Positions 7,941 to 15,307 of a stretch of 49,144 nucleotides of DNA are shown here, in pieces. The notes beneath the pieces are model-generated. The model was not told the origin of the DNA, searched no databases, and saw only the letters and a list, made by a program, of their open reading frames with translations. Both the position numbers and the translations under genes were made by a program. The stretch comes from an uncultured Aquimarina sp. Its GTDB lineage: Bacteria > Bacteroidota > Bacteroidia > Flavobacteriales > Flavobacteriaceae. The stretch is taken from NCBI GenBank assembly GCA_947489195.1, contig CANLCT010000033.1:1-49144 (forward strand), written 5' to 3'. The first letter of the stretch is position 1, and every line of letters begins with the position of its first letter.

Positions 7941-9332
7941 TTATTTATCCATTCGGACAATTTTGGGGGTAAATGTACCCACAACTTCAACTAACTCCTG
8001 TTGGTTGGCCATTACTTTTTTGATGTCTTTGTAAGCCATTGGAGCTTCATCAACTCCACCACCGATTAGTGAAACTTCGTGTTGTTTTAATTGTTTTTTA
8101 ATAGCACTTTGAGTGAATTTTTCTTTGCATTTTCTGCGCGAATGTAAACGACCAGCACCGTGCGAAGCTGATTGAATACTTTCTTTATTTCCTAAACCGC
8201 GAACAATAAAGCCAGGTGCAGTCATTGAGCCTGGTATTATACCCAATGCGCCTTTTGAGGCTGGCGTAGCTCCTTTTCTGTGTACTATACATTCTTTATT
8301 ATTTACTGTCTCCTTCCAAGCAAAATTGTGATGATTTTCAATTTTAGCTATGGCTTTAGTGCCTAATAATTTTTCTATTCGGTAGTGAATATTGTCGTGA
8401 CATGCCTTGGCATAATCACCAGCTAAATTCATCGCTAACCAATACTCCTGTCCATCGTGTGTATTGATATCCAACCAAGCTAAGTGTTGTACATGCTTGG
8501 GTAGTGGACATTGTTTAGTGGCTAAATAGGTATAGTGTTTAGCTATATTTGCTCCTAAACCTCTGGATCCGCTATGCGATAATAGACCTAAATAAGTTCC
8601 TGTTGCAAGATTCCATTCATTATTGGGATCGCTAATATTCACTTCGCCAAATTCAACAAAATGATTACCTCCACCAGAAGTGCCTAATTGTTTATAGGCT
8701 TTCGTTTTTAACTTTTTTAATAAAGGAATTTCATTAAAGTGAGCTCTGTCAAAAATTTCGTGATCGTGCTTTTTTGCATGCTCTTCTCGCATTCCAAATT
8801 TGGTGTGCTTAGCAAGTATGTTTTCTAACTGGTGTCTTTTGCCTTTTAAATACGAAGCTTTAATTGGATAAATAGTTAAACACATACGACAACCAATGTC
8901 GACGCCCACTCCATAAGGAATCACAGCATTTTCGGTAGCTAATACACCACCAATTGGCAGCCCGTAACCTGTATGGGCATCGGGCATTAAGGCACCAGCA
9001 ACTGCAATGGGCAATTTTAAGGCATCATATAATTGGAATTTTGCTCGTTCATCAATTTCATTTTCTCCATAAATACTAAATGGAGCTTTGGTGTTATTTA
9101 ATTGATGAAATCGAATTTCAACGGGTTTCACTAAACCTTCAGCAACTTTTCCCCAAATAGGATCTGATACAAAATCATCAGGTTTTTTTAGTACTTGTTT
9201 AGCATCTTCTAAAATGCGTTCTTTTTTATCTCTTTTACGATATCTATTAATTTGCCCTAGGGCTATGTTGATACTGTTATTTTTTGGAAAGCCTATTTTT
9301 ATTAGGTCTTTTCCGCTTAATTTCTTTCCCAT
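7941..9332 (-). CDS. rtcB: RNA 3'-phosphate/5'-OH ligase RtcB (PrfH-linked)
   Basis: A GTP- and Mn-dependent ligase joining 2',3'-cyclic-phosphate or 3'-phosphate ends to 5'-OH ends. Numbered from the ATG at 9332, active-site residues are present: D145 and C148 in VDIGC, N223-H224 in GGGNHF, H253 in LSHSGSRG, HH about 334-335 and the guanylated H391 in ASHGAGR. I chose the ATG at 9332 (MGKKLSG) because RtcB proteins of this group begin this way; an ATG at 9353 and a TTG at 9356 are in frame. It heads the rtcB-prfH-TPR operon and lies about 190 bp downstream of attenuator unit D. Probable target: 16S rRNA cut in the decoding centre, by analogy with RtcB2-PrfH. Confidence 0.92.
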   Translation of the reverse strand: MGKKLSGKDLIKIGFPKNNSINIALGQINRYRKRDKKERILEDAKQVLKKPDDFVSDPIWGKVAEGLVKPVEIRFHQLNNTKAPFSIYGENEIDERAKFQLYDALKLPIAVAGALMPDAHTGYGLPIGGVLATENAVIPYGVGVDIGCRMCLTIYPIKASYLKGKRHQLENILAKHTKFGMREEHAKKHDHEIFDRAHFNEIPLLKKLKTKAYKQLGTSGGGNHFVEFGEVNISDPNNEWNLATGTYLGLLSHSGSRGLGANIAKHYTYLATKQCPLPKHVQHLAWLDINTHDGQEYWLAMNLAGDYAKACHDNIHYRIEKLLGTKAIAKIENHHNFAWKETVNNKECIVHRKGATPASKGALGIIPGSMTAPGFIVRGLGNKESIQSASHGAGRLHSRRKCKEKFTQSAIKKQLKQHEVSLIGGGVDEAPMAYKDIKKVMANQQELVEVVGTFTPKIVRMDK

Positions 9333-9523
9333 TATATTGGAATTGTTGTGCATCAAGAAAAATAGCCTTGTTGTTTTTTAACAATAGACATAGTTCTTCT
9401 TTGTCATTTTAGTACAGTGATTTGCCATAAAATGAATGCATTATTATTTTAACAGCACATAGTATGTATGGCTGTCATTTTTTAAGAAATAGCTTCGGAA
9501 AGATTTAATTCTGGAAAAGGCAT

Positions 9524-9555
9524 AAAAAAATCCGAAACTTTAAGGCTTCGGACTT
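9524..9555 (-). terminator. Attenuator terminator D, upstream of rtcB-prfH
   Basis: On the minus strand an 8-bp stem (UCCGAAGC with GUUUCGGA) at 9552-9531 is followed by seven U residues. Its 5' arm AAGTCCGAAGC (9555-9545) is complementary over 11 bp, with one bulged A, to GCTTCGAGACTT (9600-9589) inside the leader ORF, so an antiterminator can form instead. Confidence 0.8.
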
Positions 9556-9575
9556 TTCATGTATAATAAAGGAAA

Positions 9576-9659
9576 TTATTTATGAAAGAAGTCTCGAAGC
9601 AAACACACAAAAGAACCTAGTTCTGTATATGTATTTATGTTTAATTGATAATTTAACAT
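9576..9659 (-). CDS. Leader peptide D (27 aa) of rtcB-prfH attenuator
   Basis: A tiny ORF, ATG at 9659 and TAA at 9578-9576, 41 bp after the promoter core CATATTTG and 20 bp before the terminator hairpin. The 27-residue product has no recognised homologue. It is mixed in composition (Leu, Asn, Tyr, Thr, Phe, one Cys, one Arg), not a run of one amino acid. Codons 20-24 contain the antiterminator arm. Role inferred: translation through codons 20-24 hides that arm and lets the terminator form; an upstream stall frees it and allows readthrough into rtcB-prfH. Three other units in this island share the plan, which supports it being real. Confidence 0.55.
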   Translation of the reverse strand: MLNYQLNINTYTELGSFVCLLRDFFHK

Positions 9660-9699
9660 GTACTTCGTTTTTAAAATTGTTTTGTGCAGTATTGCGATG

Positions 9700-9707
9700 C
9701 AAATATG
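9700..9707 (-). promoter_or_regulatory. Promoter core of attenuator unit D
   Basis: Minus-strand CATATTTG followed by CATCG, matching five of six fixed positions of the Bacteroidota -7 consensus TAnnTTTG. The same octamer occurs at units A, B and C and at the two operator promoters of the island. Confidence 0.65.
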
Positions 9708-9782
9708 TAATGTGTTTTTTTAATACACAAGTAATTTGAATAAATATTTTGCTGATTTACAATGTGTTATTGCTAAGATAAG

Positions 9783-9820
9783 GCAATAGAAGCCTAGTCC
9801 GTTTTTCACGGATAGTCACT
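9783..9820 (-). promoter_or_regulatory. Conserved upstream dyad element E2
   Basis: Minus-strand block GTGAC-TATCCGT-GAAAA-ACGGAC ending near CTATTGCC. The same block (E1) occurs at 16094-16131. In both, the last G of GTCCG (plus strand) is exactly 90 bp from the end of the following CATATTTG promoter core. The fixed spacing and the TCCGT/ACGGA dyad suggest a regulator-binding site upstream of attenuator units D and B; no binding protein is identified. Confidence 0.6.
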
Positions 9821-9903
9821 TACTATGTAAGCTGTTGATGGGCTTAGAATTGTGTTTCAAACAATTTTGTATTTGATGTATGTAAACATTGAAAAAATAA
9901 CAT

Positions 9904-9932
9904 AAAAAAAGCGTCTAATTCCTTAGACGCTC
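9904..9932 (-). terminator. Attenuator terminator C
   Basis: Perfect 8-bp stem GCGTCTAA/TTAGACGC (plus-strand 911-918 and 923-930 of this kilobase) with a 4-nt loop and a seven-U tail on the minus strand. The 5' arm GAGCGTCT can pair over 8 bp with AGACGCTC inside the leader ORF C. Confidence 0.85.
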
Positions 9933-9963
9933 TTGTTATTATATCAATTAATCGTTTTTACAC

Positions 9964-10026
9964 CTAACTTTTTGATTTGTAAACAGCCTTTTGAGCGTCT
10001 TTTTTATGTGAGTAAAATAAAATCAT
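9964..10026 (-). CDS. Leader peptide C (20 aa)
   Basis: A tiny ORF with ATG at 10026 and TAG at 9966-9964, 37 bp downstream of promoter core CATATTTG and 33 bp before terminator C. The product is lysine- and serine-rich with two Tyr and one His; no homologue is recognised. Codons 9-12 (K-D-A-Q) hold AGACGCTC, a perfect 8-bp complement of the terminator's 5' arm. The unit lies upstream of dyad E2 and unit D, so readthrough would feed into the rtcB-prfH leader. The coding assignment rests on the repeated architecture of four units, not on homology. Confidence 0.5.
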   Translation of the reverse strand: MILFYSHKKDAQKAVYKSKS

Positions 10027-10062
10027 AGGGTAAAATTTGTTTTTTGGTTTGTGATTGTGGTG

Positions 10063-10070
10063 CAAATATG
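10063..10070 (-). promoter_or_regulatory. Promoter core of attenuator unit C
   Basis: Minus-strand CATATTTG followed by CACCAC. The next 40 nt resemble the unit B leader (shared AACAAATTTT block), suggesting the units are paralogous copies. Confidence 0.6.
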
Positions 10071-10194
10071 AGTGATTTTATTGCTTTTTTCCAAATTTTG
10101 TTTTGATTATTCGTGTCTATTTGGGTTTTAGCAAATAAAAATAAGTTTCGCAATTTAATAAAAAGACTGATAAACTGTTCCATTCTGTATGTTT

Positions 10195-10896
10195 TTAAGG
10201 TATCAGAATCTTTTTAGTTATGTTACCTTTTGAAGAGAAAAGTTTAATTAAATAAAAGCCTTTAGGTAAATCGATAGTATAATTATTTTCAAGCATATCT
10301 TCTATAATTTTAAAATTTTGCCCATTAATATTATAGATTTCAGCTCTTGAAATAGAAACTTTTTCAGATTCTATGGTGATGCTCGATTTATCTTTTGTAG
10401 AGTAAATCTTAATCTGATTTAAATCGGATTCAAAATTAGGTAGACTTAATCTTTCAATTTTATTCTTAAAAATAGCAGTTACAAAAACGGCATTATTCAT
10501 TTCTAAAACCAAGTGATCATTTTCATTTGTTATTTTGTAATCAATGTATAATGATTGTAGAAGATCAAAATATACACTTTCTAAACGATTATGAATTTCA
10601 AATTCACAATTAGTGTTAGTGCTTAAAAATTGATTTGTTTCTAATGAATTATCAGGGTTTGTAAATTTAAATTTTCCTTCAAATGTATTACAAGAACCTG
10701 CTCCAGAAAAATCCAAATTATCCATGATTAGTAATGAAGGAGCTACTGAAGGGGATATTTCGGAAACAATAAAGTGCTTTGGGTTTTCAAAATACAGCGA
10801 GTGTAAATACCATTTTTGAAATAAATCATTACTTGATTCTTGTGGGAAAAAATTTATTGATGAAAAAGCAAGAATAAATAATATAAAATATTTCAT
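10195..10896 (-). CDS. META-like secreted protein with T9SS sorting domain
   Basis: A 233-residue exported protein. Residues 1-19 are a signal peptide. Residues about 24-150 resemble a META/HslJ-type domain (KWYLHSLYFE start, GSCNTFEGKF at about 67-76, matching the typical GCN-x-F motif). Residues about 160-233 resemble a T9SS type A C-terminal domain (EIYNINGQ, LPKGFYLIKLFS). Flavobacterial proteins of this kind are poorly characterised. It sits between attenuator unit C and the decayed HD gene, on the same strand as the RNA-repair genes but probably unrelated to them. Confidence 0.75.
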   Translation of the reverse strand: MKYFILFILAFSSINFFPQESSNDLFQKWYLHSLYFENPKHFIVSEISPSVAPSLLIMDNLDFSGAGSCNTFEGKFKFTNPDNSLETNQFLSTNTNCEFEIHNRLESVYFDLLQSLYIDYKITNENDHLVLEMNNAVFVTAIFKNKIERLSLPNFESDLNQIKIYSTKDKSSITIESEKVSISRAEIYNINGQNFKIIEDMLENNYTIDLPKGFYLIKLFSSKGNITKKILIP

Positions 10897-11085
10897 AACT
10901 ATTGTAGTTGAGATTCAAATATATAATAAATATTACTTTAAAGGTTTGATTATGAGATGTGTATTTTGTTTAAATGTTTGTTAATTTCTAGAAGTCAATT
11001 ATTTAGTTTTTGTTGGTGTTTTAATGAAGTTTTGAATAGGACTTTTAACTAAAAAAATAGGTTAAATTTTAAAAGTTAAGCTCTT

Positions 11086-11761
11086 CTAAATTTTGATTCC
11101 ACAACATTTTGGATACTGTAAATCTCGAACACTCTTAATAATATCTTCCTTACCAAAACCATTCTTTTGTTTTTCGTAGCATTCATTTAAGATGTTTTTG
11201 AAATTTTTAGAAGGTTTAATCCTAGCTGTATTAAATCTTTTCCTTGTACTAAGGGGTTTATTTTAGTTTTTCCAAATTCCTCAAAAAGTTTAAAGCATTT
11301 TTCAGAAGTTTTATGCTCATCTGTAATTACATTTTTTCCAGTTCTCCCAGCAGCATCAGCTTTACTTTGCCAGCCTAAAATATCCAGTCTACATTTATTA
11401 TGTAACCTTTTCCAAGCAGTTTTTTTGGCTTGAGATTTATACAATTGGCCGGGGCGCATATGCAAGCCTACAATCGTAGTTACTTTTTTGATTAAATCTT
11501 TATCATTAGTTATTTTTTTTAAAAAGGTTTCTGAAATTTCAATGCCAGCGATATCGTGTCCATATGACTTTAAATCTGGTGTAGTTGTTTTTGGTTTTCC
11601 TACATCGTGTAATAATGCTCCAAACATATAGGCTAACCTCCATTCTTTAGGAACTAAATGTCTTAGTTGAGCAGCATTGTCTAAAACCATATTAGTATGA
11701 ATCCAAACATCTCCTTCAGGATGCCAAATAGGATTTTGTGGGTAACCGGTAAGATTATTTA
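11086..11761 (-). pseudogene. Decayed Cca-type HD phosphohydrolase downstream of rtcB
   Basis: The readable part resembles the HD domain of multifunctional CCA proteins: NLTGYPQNP and HPEGDVWIHT (before the first ATG at 11690), then LLHDVGKPKT, GHD and GLHMRPGQ. Such HD domains have 2',3'-cyclic phosphodiesterase and phosphatase activity, fitting RNA-end healing beside RtcB. Two defects are visible. No start codon precedes the HPEGD block in frame. Near 11208-11220 the frame breaks: the ORF from 11690 stops at 11187, while a shifted frame continues the expected tail (KPSKNFKNILNECYEKQ) to a TAG at 11086-11088, as if one A were lost. A shortened 167-residue protein from 11690 to 11187 may still be made. 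Confidence 0.7.
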
Positions 11762-11798
11762 ATATTTAGAAAAGTTTTCTATTTAAAGAGAGGATAAT

Positions 11799-13199
<1,401 letters not shown>

Positions 13200-13203
13200 T
13201 TAA

Positions 13204-13231
13204 GCTCCACCAACTCCTCGTTTGGTGGAGC
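13204..13231 (-). ncRNA. Leader hairpin of the second rtcB
   Basis: Minus-strand stem GCTCCACCAA/TTGGTGGAGC (10 perfect base pairs) with loop ACGAGGAG, 13 bp before the rtcB ATG. The same hairpin, with one loop change (ACAAGGAG), is found at 15308-15335, 8 bp before tRNA-Tyr. No U-run follows, so it is not an intrinsic terminator. Its presence before both a protein gene and a tRNA argues for RNA stability, processing or recognition rather than translation control. Confidence 0.8.
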
Positions 13232-13279
13232 GTTCCTACTAAATAAGTCCATTCCACAAGACTTTTTTTTATTACACTA

Positions 13280-13315
13280 CAAATATGCTATTGTACTACG
13301 CAACCATTTTGCGTA
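13280..13315 (-). promoter_or_regulatory. Promoter and TACGCA-N7-TGCGTA operator of the second rtcB
   Basis: Promoter core CATATTTG at 13287-13280 (minus strand). Ten bp upstream starts a palindrome TACGCA-N7-TGCGTA at 13297-13315. The same palindrome, same spacer length and same 10-bp offset recur at 15387-15423 before the tRNA-Tyr block. The site overlaps where the -33 element should be. The regulator is not encoded next to it. Confidence 0.8.
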
Positions 13316-13344
13316 AATTATTTTTTTATTTTATTGCTTTTATG

Positions 13345-13435
13345 CGTAAGGGATTGTAGCGGCATCCTCCTTGCTTTTTTTATAAAAAAGTAAGGAGATA
13401 CAGCAGAAAGCCCGACCCGTAGGGATACGCCCAAA
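13345..13435. repeat. Dispersed-type flavobacterial intergenic repeat
   Basis: Block with CGGCATCCTCC, a long AT-rich hairpin (CTCCTT to AAGGAG arms around 13367-13400) and AGCAGAAAGCCCGACCCGTAG. From memory, blocks like this recur in intergenic regions of many Flavobacteriaceae. It may work as a terminator after slipin. Only one copy is seen here. Confidence 0.5.
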
Positions 13436-13450
13436 AAGAACTATGTATTA

Positions 13451-14551
13451 TTATTTGTTTACTGAAAAAATATCTTTTAATTGTTCGATTACATTTCCAT
13501 TACCTGAAACGGTAATTTCTCCAATTTTATCGGCTATTTTTTCTACATATTCCATTTCTTTCAATTTGAATAACATTGTATTATCCTCCATTAGTTTGGC
13601 TGTATTTAATAAACTACGAGTGGAAGCGGTTTCTTCACGTCTCATTATTACATTGGCTTGCGCTTTTTTATGAGCAATTAATACTTGATTCATGATTTCT
13701 TTCATATTACCTGGTAAAATGACATCTCTAATACCCGTGTGTAATACAATTACTCCTAATTTATCTACTTGATTTTTTACATCATTAAGTACGGCTTTAG
13801 CAATATTTTCTTTTTCATCCAACAGTTCATCCAAAGTATAAGTACCCACAAAAGTTCTTAATGCTAATTGCAAAAGAATGTACAATTGCTTTTCATAGTC
13901 TTTGTTTTTCATTAAAGCGGTTTCGATATCAATTACTTTATACTGTGCATAAAAATTAATTCGAACGGCAGCTTTATCTTTTGTTAATAATTCTTGACCT
14001 GAAATTTCTAGTTGTAATTGACGTAAATCAGCCTTAGCGATTTTAATTGTTTTTCGATTTTTCCAGAAGTAATAGGTACCTCGTTCCAAAATTTTAGTTA
14101 ACTCATCATCAACGATCATGATCGCTTTTTCATAAGCCGCTACTTCAACCACTCGAATGTATTTACTTAGCTCACTATTACTATATAAACTAGGATTAAT
14201 AGCTTCTGTAATTTCAATTTTACTGGTATCCGCAGTTATAAATTTTCGATTTACTAAGCCATTCCAATAGGTGTAACGTCCAGCCGTTAATACATTTTTA
14301 AAAATATTGTTTTCAAACACTAAAACAAGTTGGTCATCTAATACTTCAACTACCTTTATTTGATCAGCTAAGGCTTGGTCATCTAGTAAAATTTCTAATG
14401 CTATTGGGCTATTAAATGCTAAAAGCCTATTGTATGTCATTAGACCTTCGTTAAAACCTAGCCAATGTTTTCCTTGGGTAATTACGCGGTTATAGTCTCT
14501 ATTTTTAAATACTAATCCGATGTGTCCTGCATTGATTCTTACTTGTTTCAT
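13451..14551 (-). CDS. Slipin / SPFH (band 7) protein of the RNA-repair island
   Basis: A 366-residue SPFH protein. Before the band-7 domain (about 165-310, with KDKAAVRINFYAQYKV and GIRDVILPG) the N-terminal half has three similar beta-rich modules at about residues 10-33, 71-97 and 143-166, each with a hydrophobic strand, an acidic turn and a G-x-(H/Y)-x-(L/Y)-W ending. There is no obvious N-terminal membrane anchor, unlike stomatins. Slipin-type band-7 proteins next to RtcB and RNA-repair genes have been noted in comparative-genomic work on RNA damage systems. Here it is immediately downstream of the permuted tRNA block and may be in its transcript. Its biochemical role is unknown. Confidence 0.85.
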   Translation of the reverse strand: MKQVRINAGHIGLVFKNRDYNRVITQGKHWLGFNEGLMTYNRLLAFNSPIALEILLDDQALADQIKVVEVLDDQLVLVFENNIFKNVLTAGRYTYWNGLVNRKFITADTSKIEITEAINPSLYSNSELSKYIRVVEVAAYEKAIMIVDDELTKILERGTYYFWKNRKTIKIAKADLRQLQLEISGQELLTKDKAAVRINFYAQYKVIDIETALMKNKDYEKQLYILLQLALRTFVGTYTLDELLDEKENIAKAVLNDVKNQVDKLGVIVLHTGIRDVILPGNMKEIMNQVLIAHKKAQANVIMRREETASTRSLLNTAKLMEDNTMLFKLKEMEYVEKIADKIGEITVSGNGNVIEQLKDIFSVNK

Positions 14552-14937
14552 GTTTTTAATTTTTAAACTTTTTATATAATAGATTCCTTTTTATTATTGA
14601 AGAAATAACTATTCACTGTGTAAACAATGTGAAATGAAACCGTCTTTTGAATTACGGAAACAACAGTATTTAATAAGGTCTGTAAAGTGTTTTTCTAGAT
14701 TTATAGCTAGAATTTGAATAGCATCACTATCCTAAATTCTAGTTTTTATCTTTTAAAAGACTACACTAAACCTTAAAATATCAATTGATGTTTCAAGGTA
14801 TTTTTGAGACTATTTTTTTAAGTTGTATAAACTTTAAAATCAGTTTCATTTAACATTGTTTGTGCCATTTAAAGTGTGACGCACTTGGAGATCAGTTTTA
14901 AAAGATGATCTGCTTTTGAAATGGATTTTATGTCCAT
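14552..14937 (-). other. Structured leader between the tRNA array and slipin
   Basis: About 385 bp without an ORF but with several strong minus-strand hairpins: an imperfect stem with 9-bp outer arms CTAGAATTT/AAATTCTAG and 6-bp inner arms (about 14707-14742), an 8-bp stem CCTTGAAA/UUUUAAGG around a central ATCAATTGAT (about 14770-14798), and AGATCA/TGATCT (about 14890-14912). None has a U-run. They could be RNA processing sites or further RNA-array elements. Confidence 0.5.
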
Positions 14938-15017
14938 GATCAAAACTGTAACCTAAATACAGCGCGTTTACCAATTTCGCCACTATGCCTTTGCATAGGT
15001 AGGACTCGAACCTACAA
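14938..15017 (-). tRNA. Circularly permuted tRNA-Leu(UAG)
   Basis: The 3' half comes first: T arm GUAGG-UUCGAGU-CCUAC (15015-14999) and acceptor strand CUAUGCA (14998-14992). After two A residues comes the 5' half: acceptor GGCAUAG (14989-14983; 6 of 7 positions pair, G1-A72 does not), U8 G9, a Leu-type D arm with UUGGUAAA, and an anticodon arm CUGUA-UUUAGGU-UACAG (14962-14946) giving UAG. No T arm follows downstream, so the only available T arm lies upstream. The junction would fall in the long variable arm (UUUUGAUC with CCAAAUU). CCA is not encoded. Confidence 0.65.
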
Positions 15018-15018
15018 T

Positions 15019-15094
15019 TTGGAATCTATTGTTCTAACCTAACTGAACTACTTAGCTAAAGCTAAGGTGGGATTCGAACCCACGACCCATAGAG
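15019..15094 (-). tRNA. Circularly permuted tRNA-Trp(CCA)
   Basis: Minus-strand order is 3' half, then 5' half. 3' half: C38, anticodon strand UCUAU (15093-15089), variable loop GGGUC, T arm GUGGG-UUCGAAU-CCCAC, acceptor CUUAGCU (15066-15060). Then UU. 5' half: acceptor AGCUAAG (15057-15051), U8 A9, D arm GUUC-AGUUAGGUUA-GAAC, A26, AUAGA, UUCCAA. All three cross-half helices pair perfectly: 7 bp acceptor, 5 bp anticodon stem (AUAGA/UCUAU) and canonical spacing at every joint. Joined after base 37 the loop is UUCCAAC, anticodon CCA, and the D arm resembles bacterial tRNA-Trp. Read linearly the acceptor and anticodon stems fail. Confidence 0.75.
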
Positions 15095-15124
15095 TATTTA
15101 GTTTTATGGGAAACTAAAAAACCT

Positions 15125-15214
15125 TCAAGCCAAGTTGGATATAAAAACCGAATACTAATTAGTACAGATTTATACAATGGTGCTATACCGAAACACCGAA
15201 CAAGACTTGCTTGA
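15125..15214 (-). ncRNA. tRNA-like element 2 with orphan D arm
   Basis: Outer helix UCAAGC-AAGU / ACUU-G-GCUUGA (10 bp with one bulge). Inside, a convincing D-arm-like stem GGUGU/GCACC encloses a UUCGGUAUA loop. It is followed by an irregular stem AUUGUA/UACUAAU whose loop region repeats UAUAAAUCUG from the neighbouring tRNA-Tyr anticodon arm. The T arm is missing or highly degenerate (UUCGG/UCCAA with a mismatch). Not a functional canonical tRNA; a decoy or decayed gene. Confidence 0.5.
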
Positions 15215-15216
15215 TG

Positions 15217-15299
15217 TGGAAGTAGTAGGATTCGAACCTACACGCTCTACAGAGACCAGATTTATAGTCTGGCGAGCCAACCAATTGCTCAATACTTCC
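15217..15299 (-). tRNA. tRNA-Tyr with anticodon AUA
   Basis: Complete class II cloverleaf: acceptor GGAAGUA/UACUUCC (7 bp), UU, D arm GAGC-AAUUGGUUG-GCUC, anticodon arm CCAGA-CUAUAAA-UCUGG, long variable arm with CUCU/AGAG, T arm GUAGG-UUCGAAU-CCUAC, discriminator A, no encoded CCA. The anticodon is AUA, reading Tyr UAU; bacterial tRNA-Tyr normally has GUA. It is the first RNA after the operator promoter and leader hairpin. Confidence 0.88.
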
Positions 15300-15307
15300 T
15301 TTTAATA

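Noticed and set aside
13204..13231. Leader hairpin as an intrinsic terminator or as the rtcB ribosome-binding site
   Set aside because: No U-run follows the stem; the AGGAG in its loop is about 24 nt from the ATG, and the same hairpin precedes a tRNA.
13270..13330. Sigma-54/RtcR-type promoter for rtcB as in E. coli
   Set aside because: No TGGCAC-N5-TTGC element is seen and no RtcR-like gene is in the window; a CATATTTG promoter with a palindromic operator is present instead.
14992..15057. Reading this stretch as one ordinary linear tRNA (D arm then T arm)
   Set aside because: The acceptor strands AGCUAAG and CUAUGCA pair at only 4 of 7 positions and AUAGA does not pair with UUGUA, whereas each strand pairs perfectly or nearly so with the half on its outer side.
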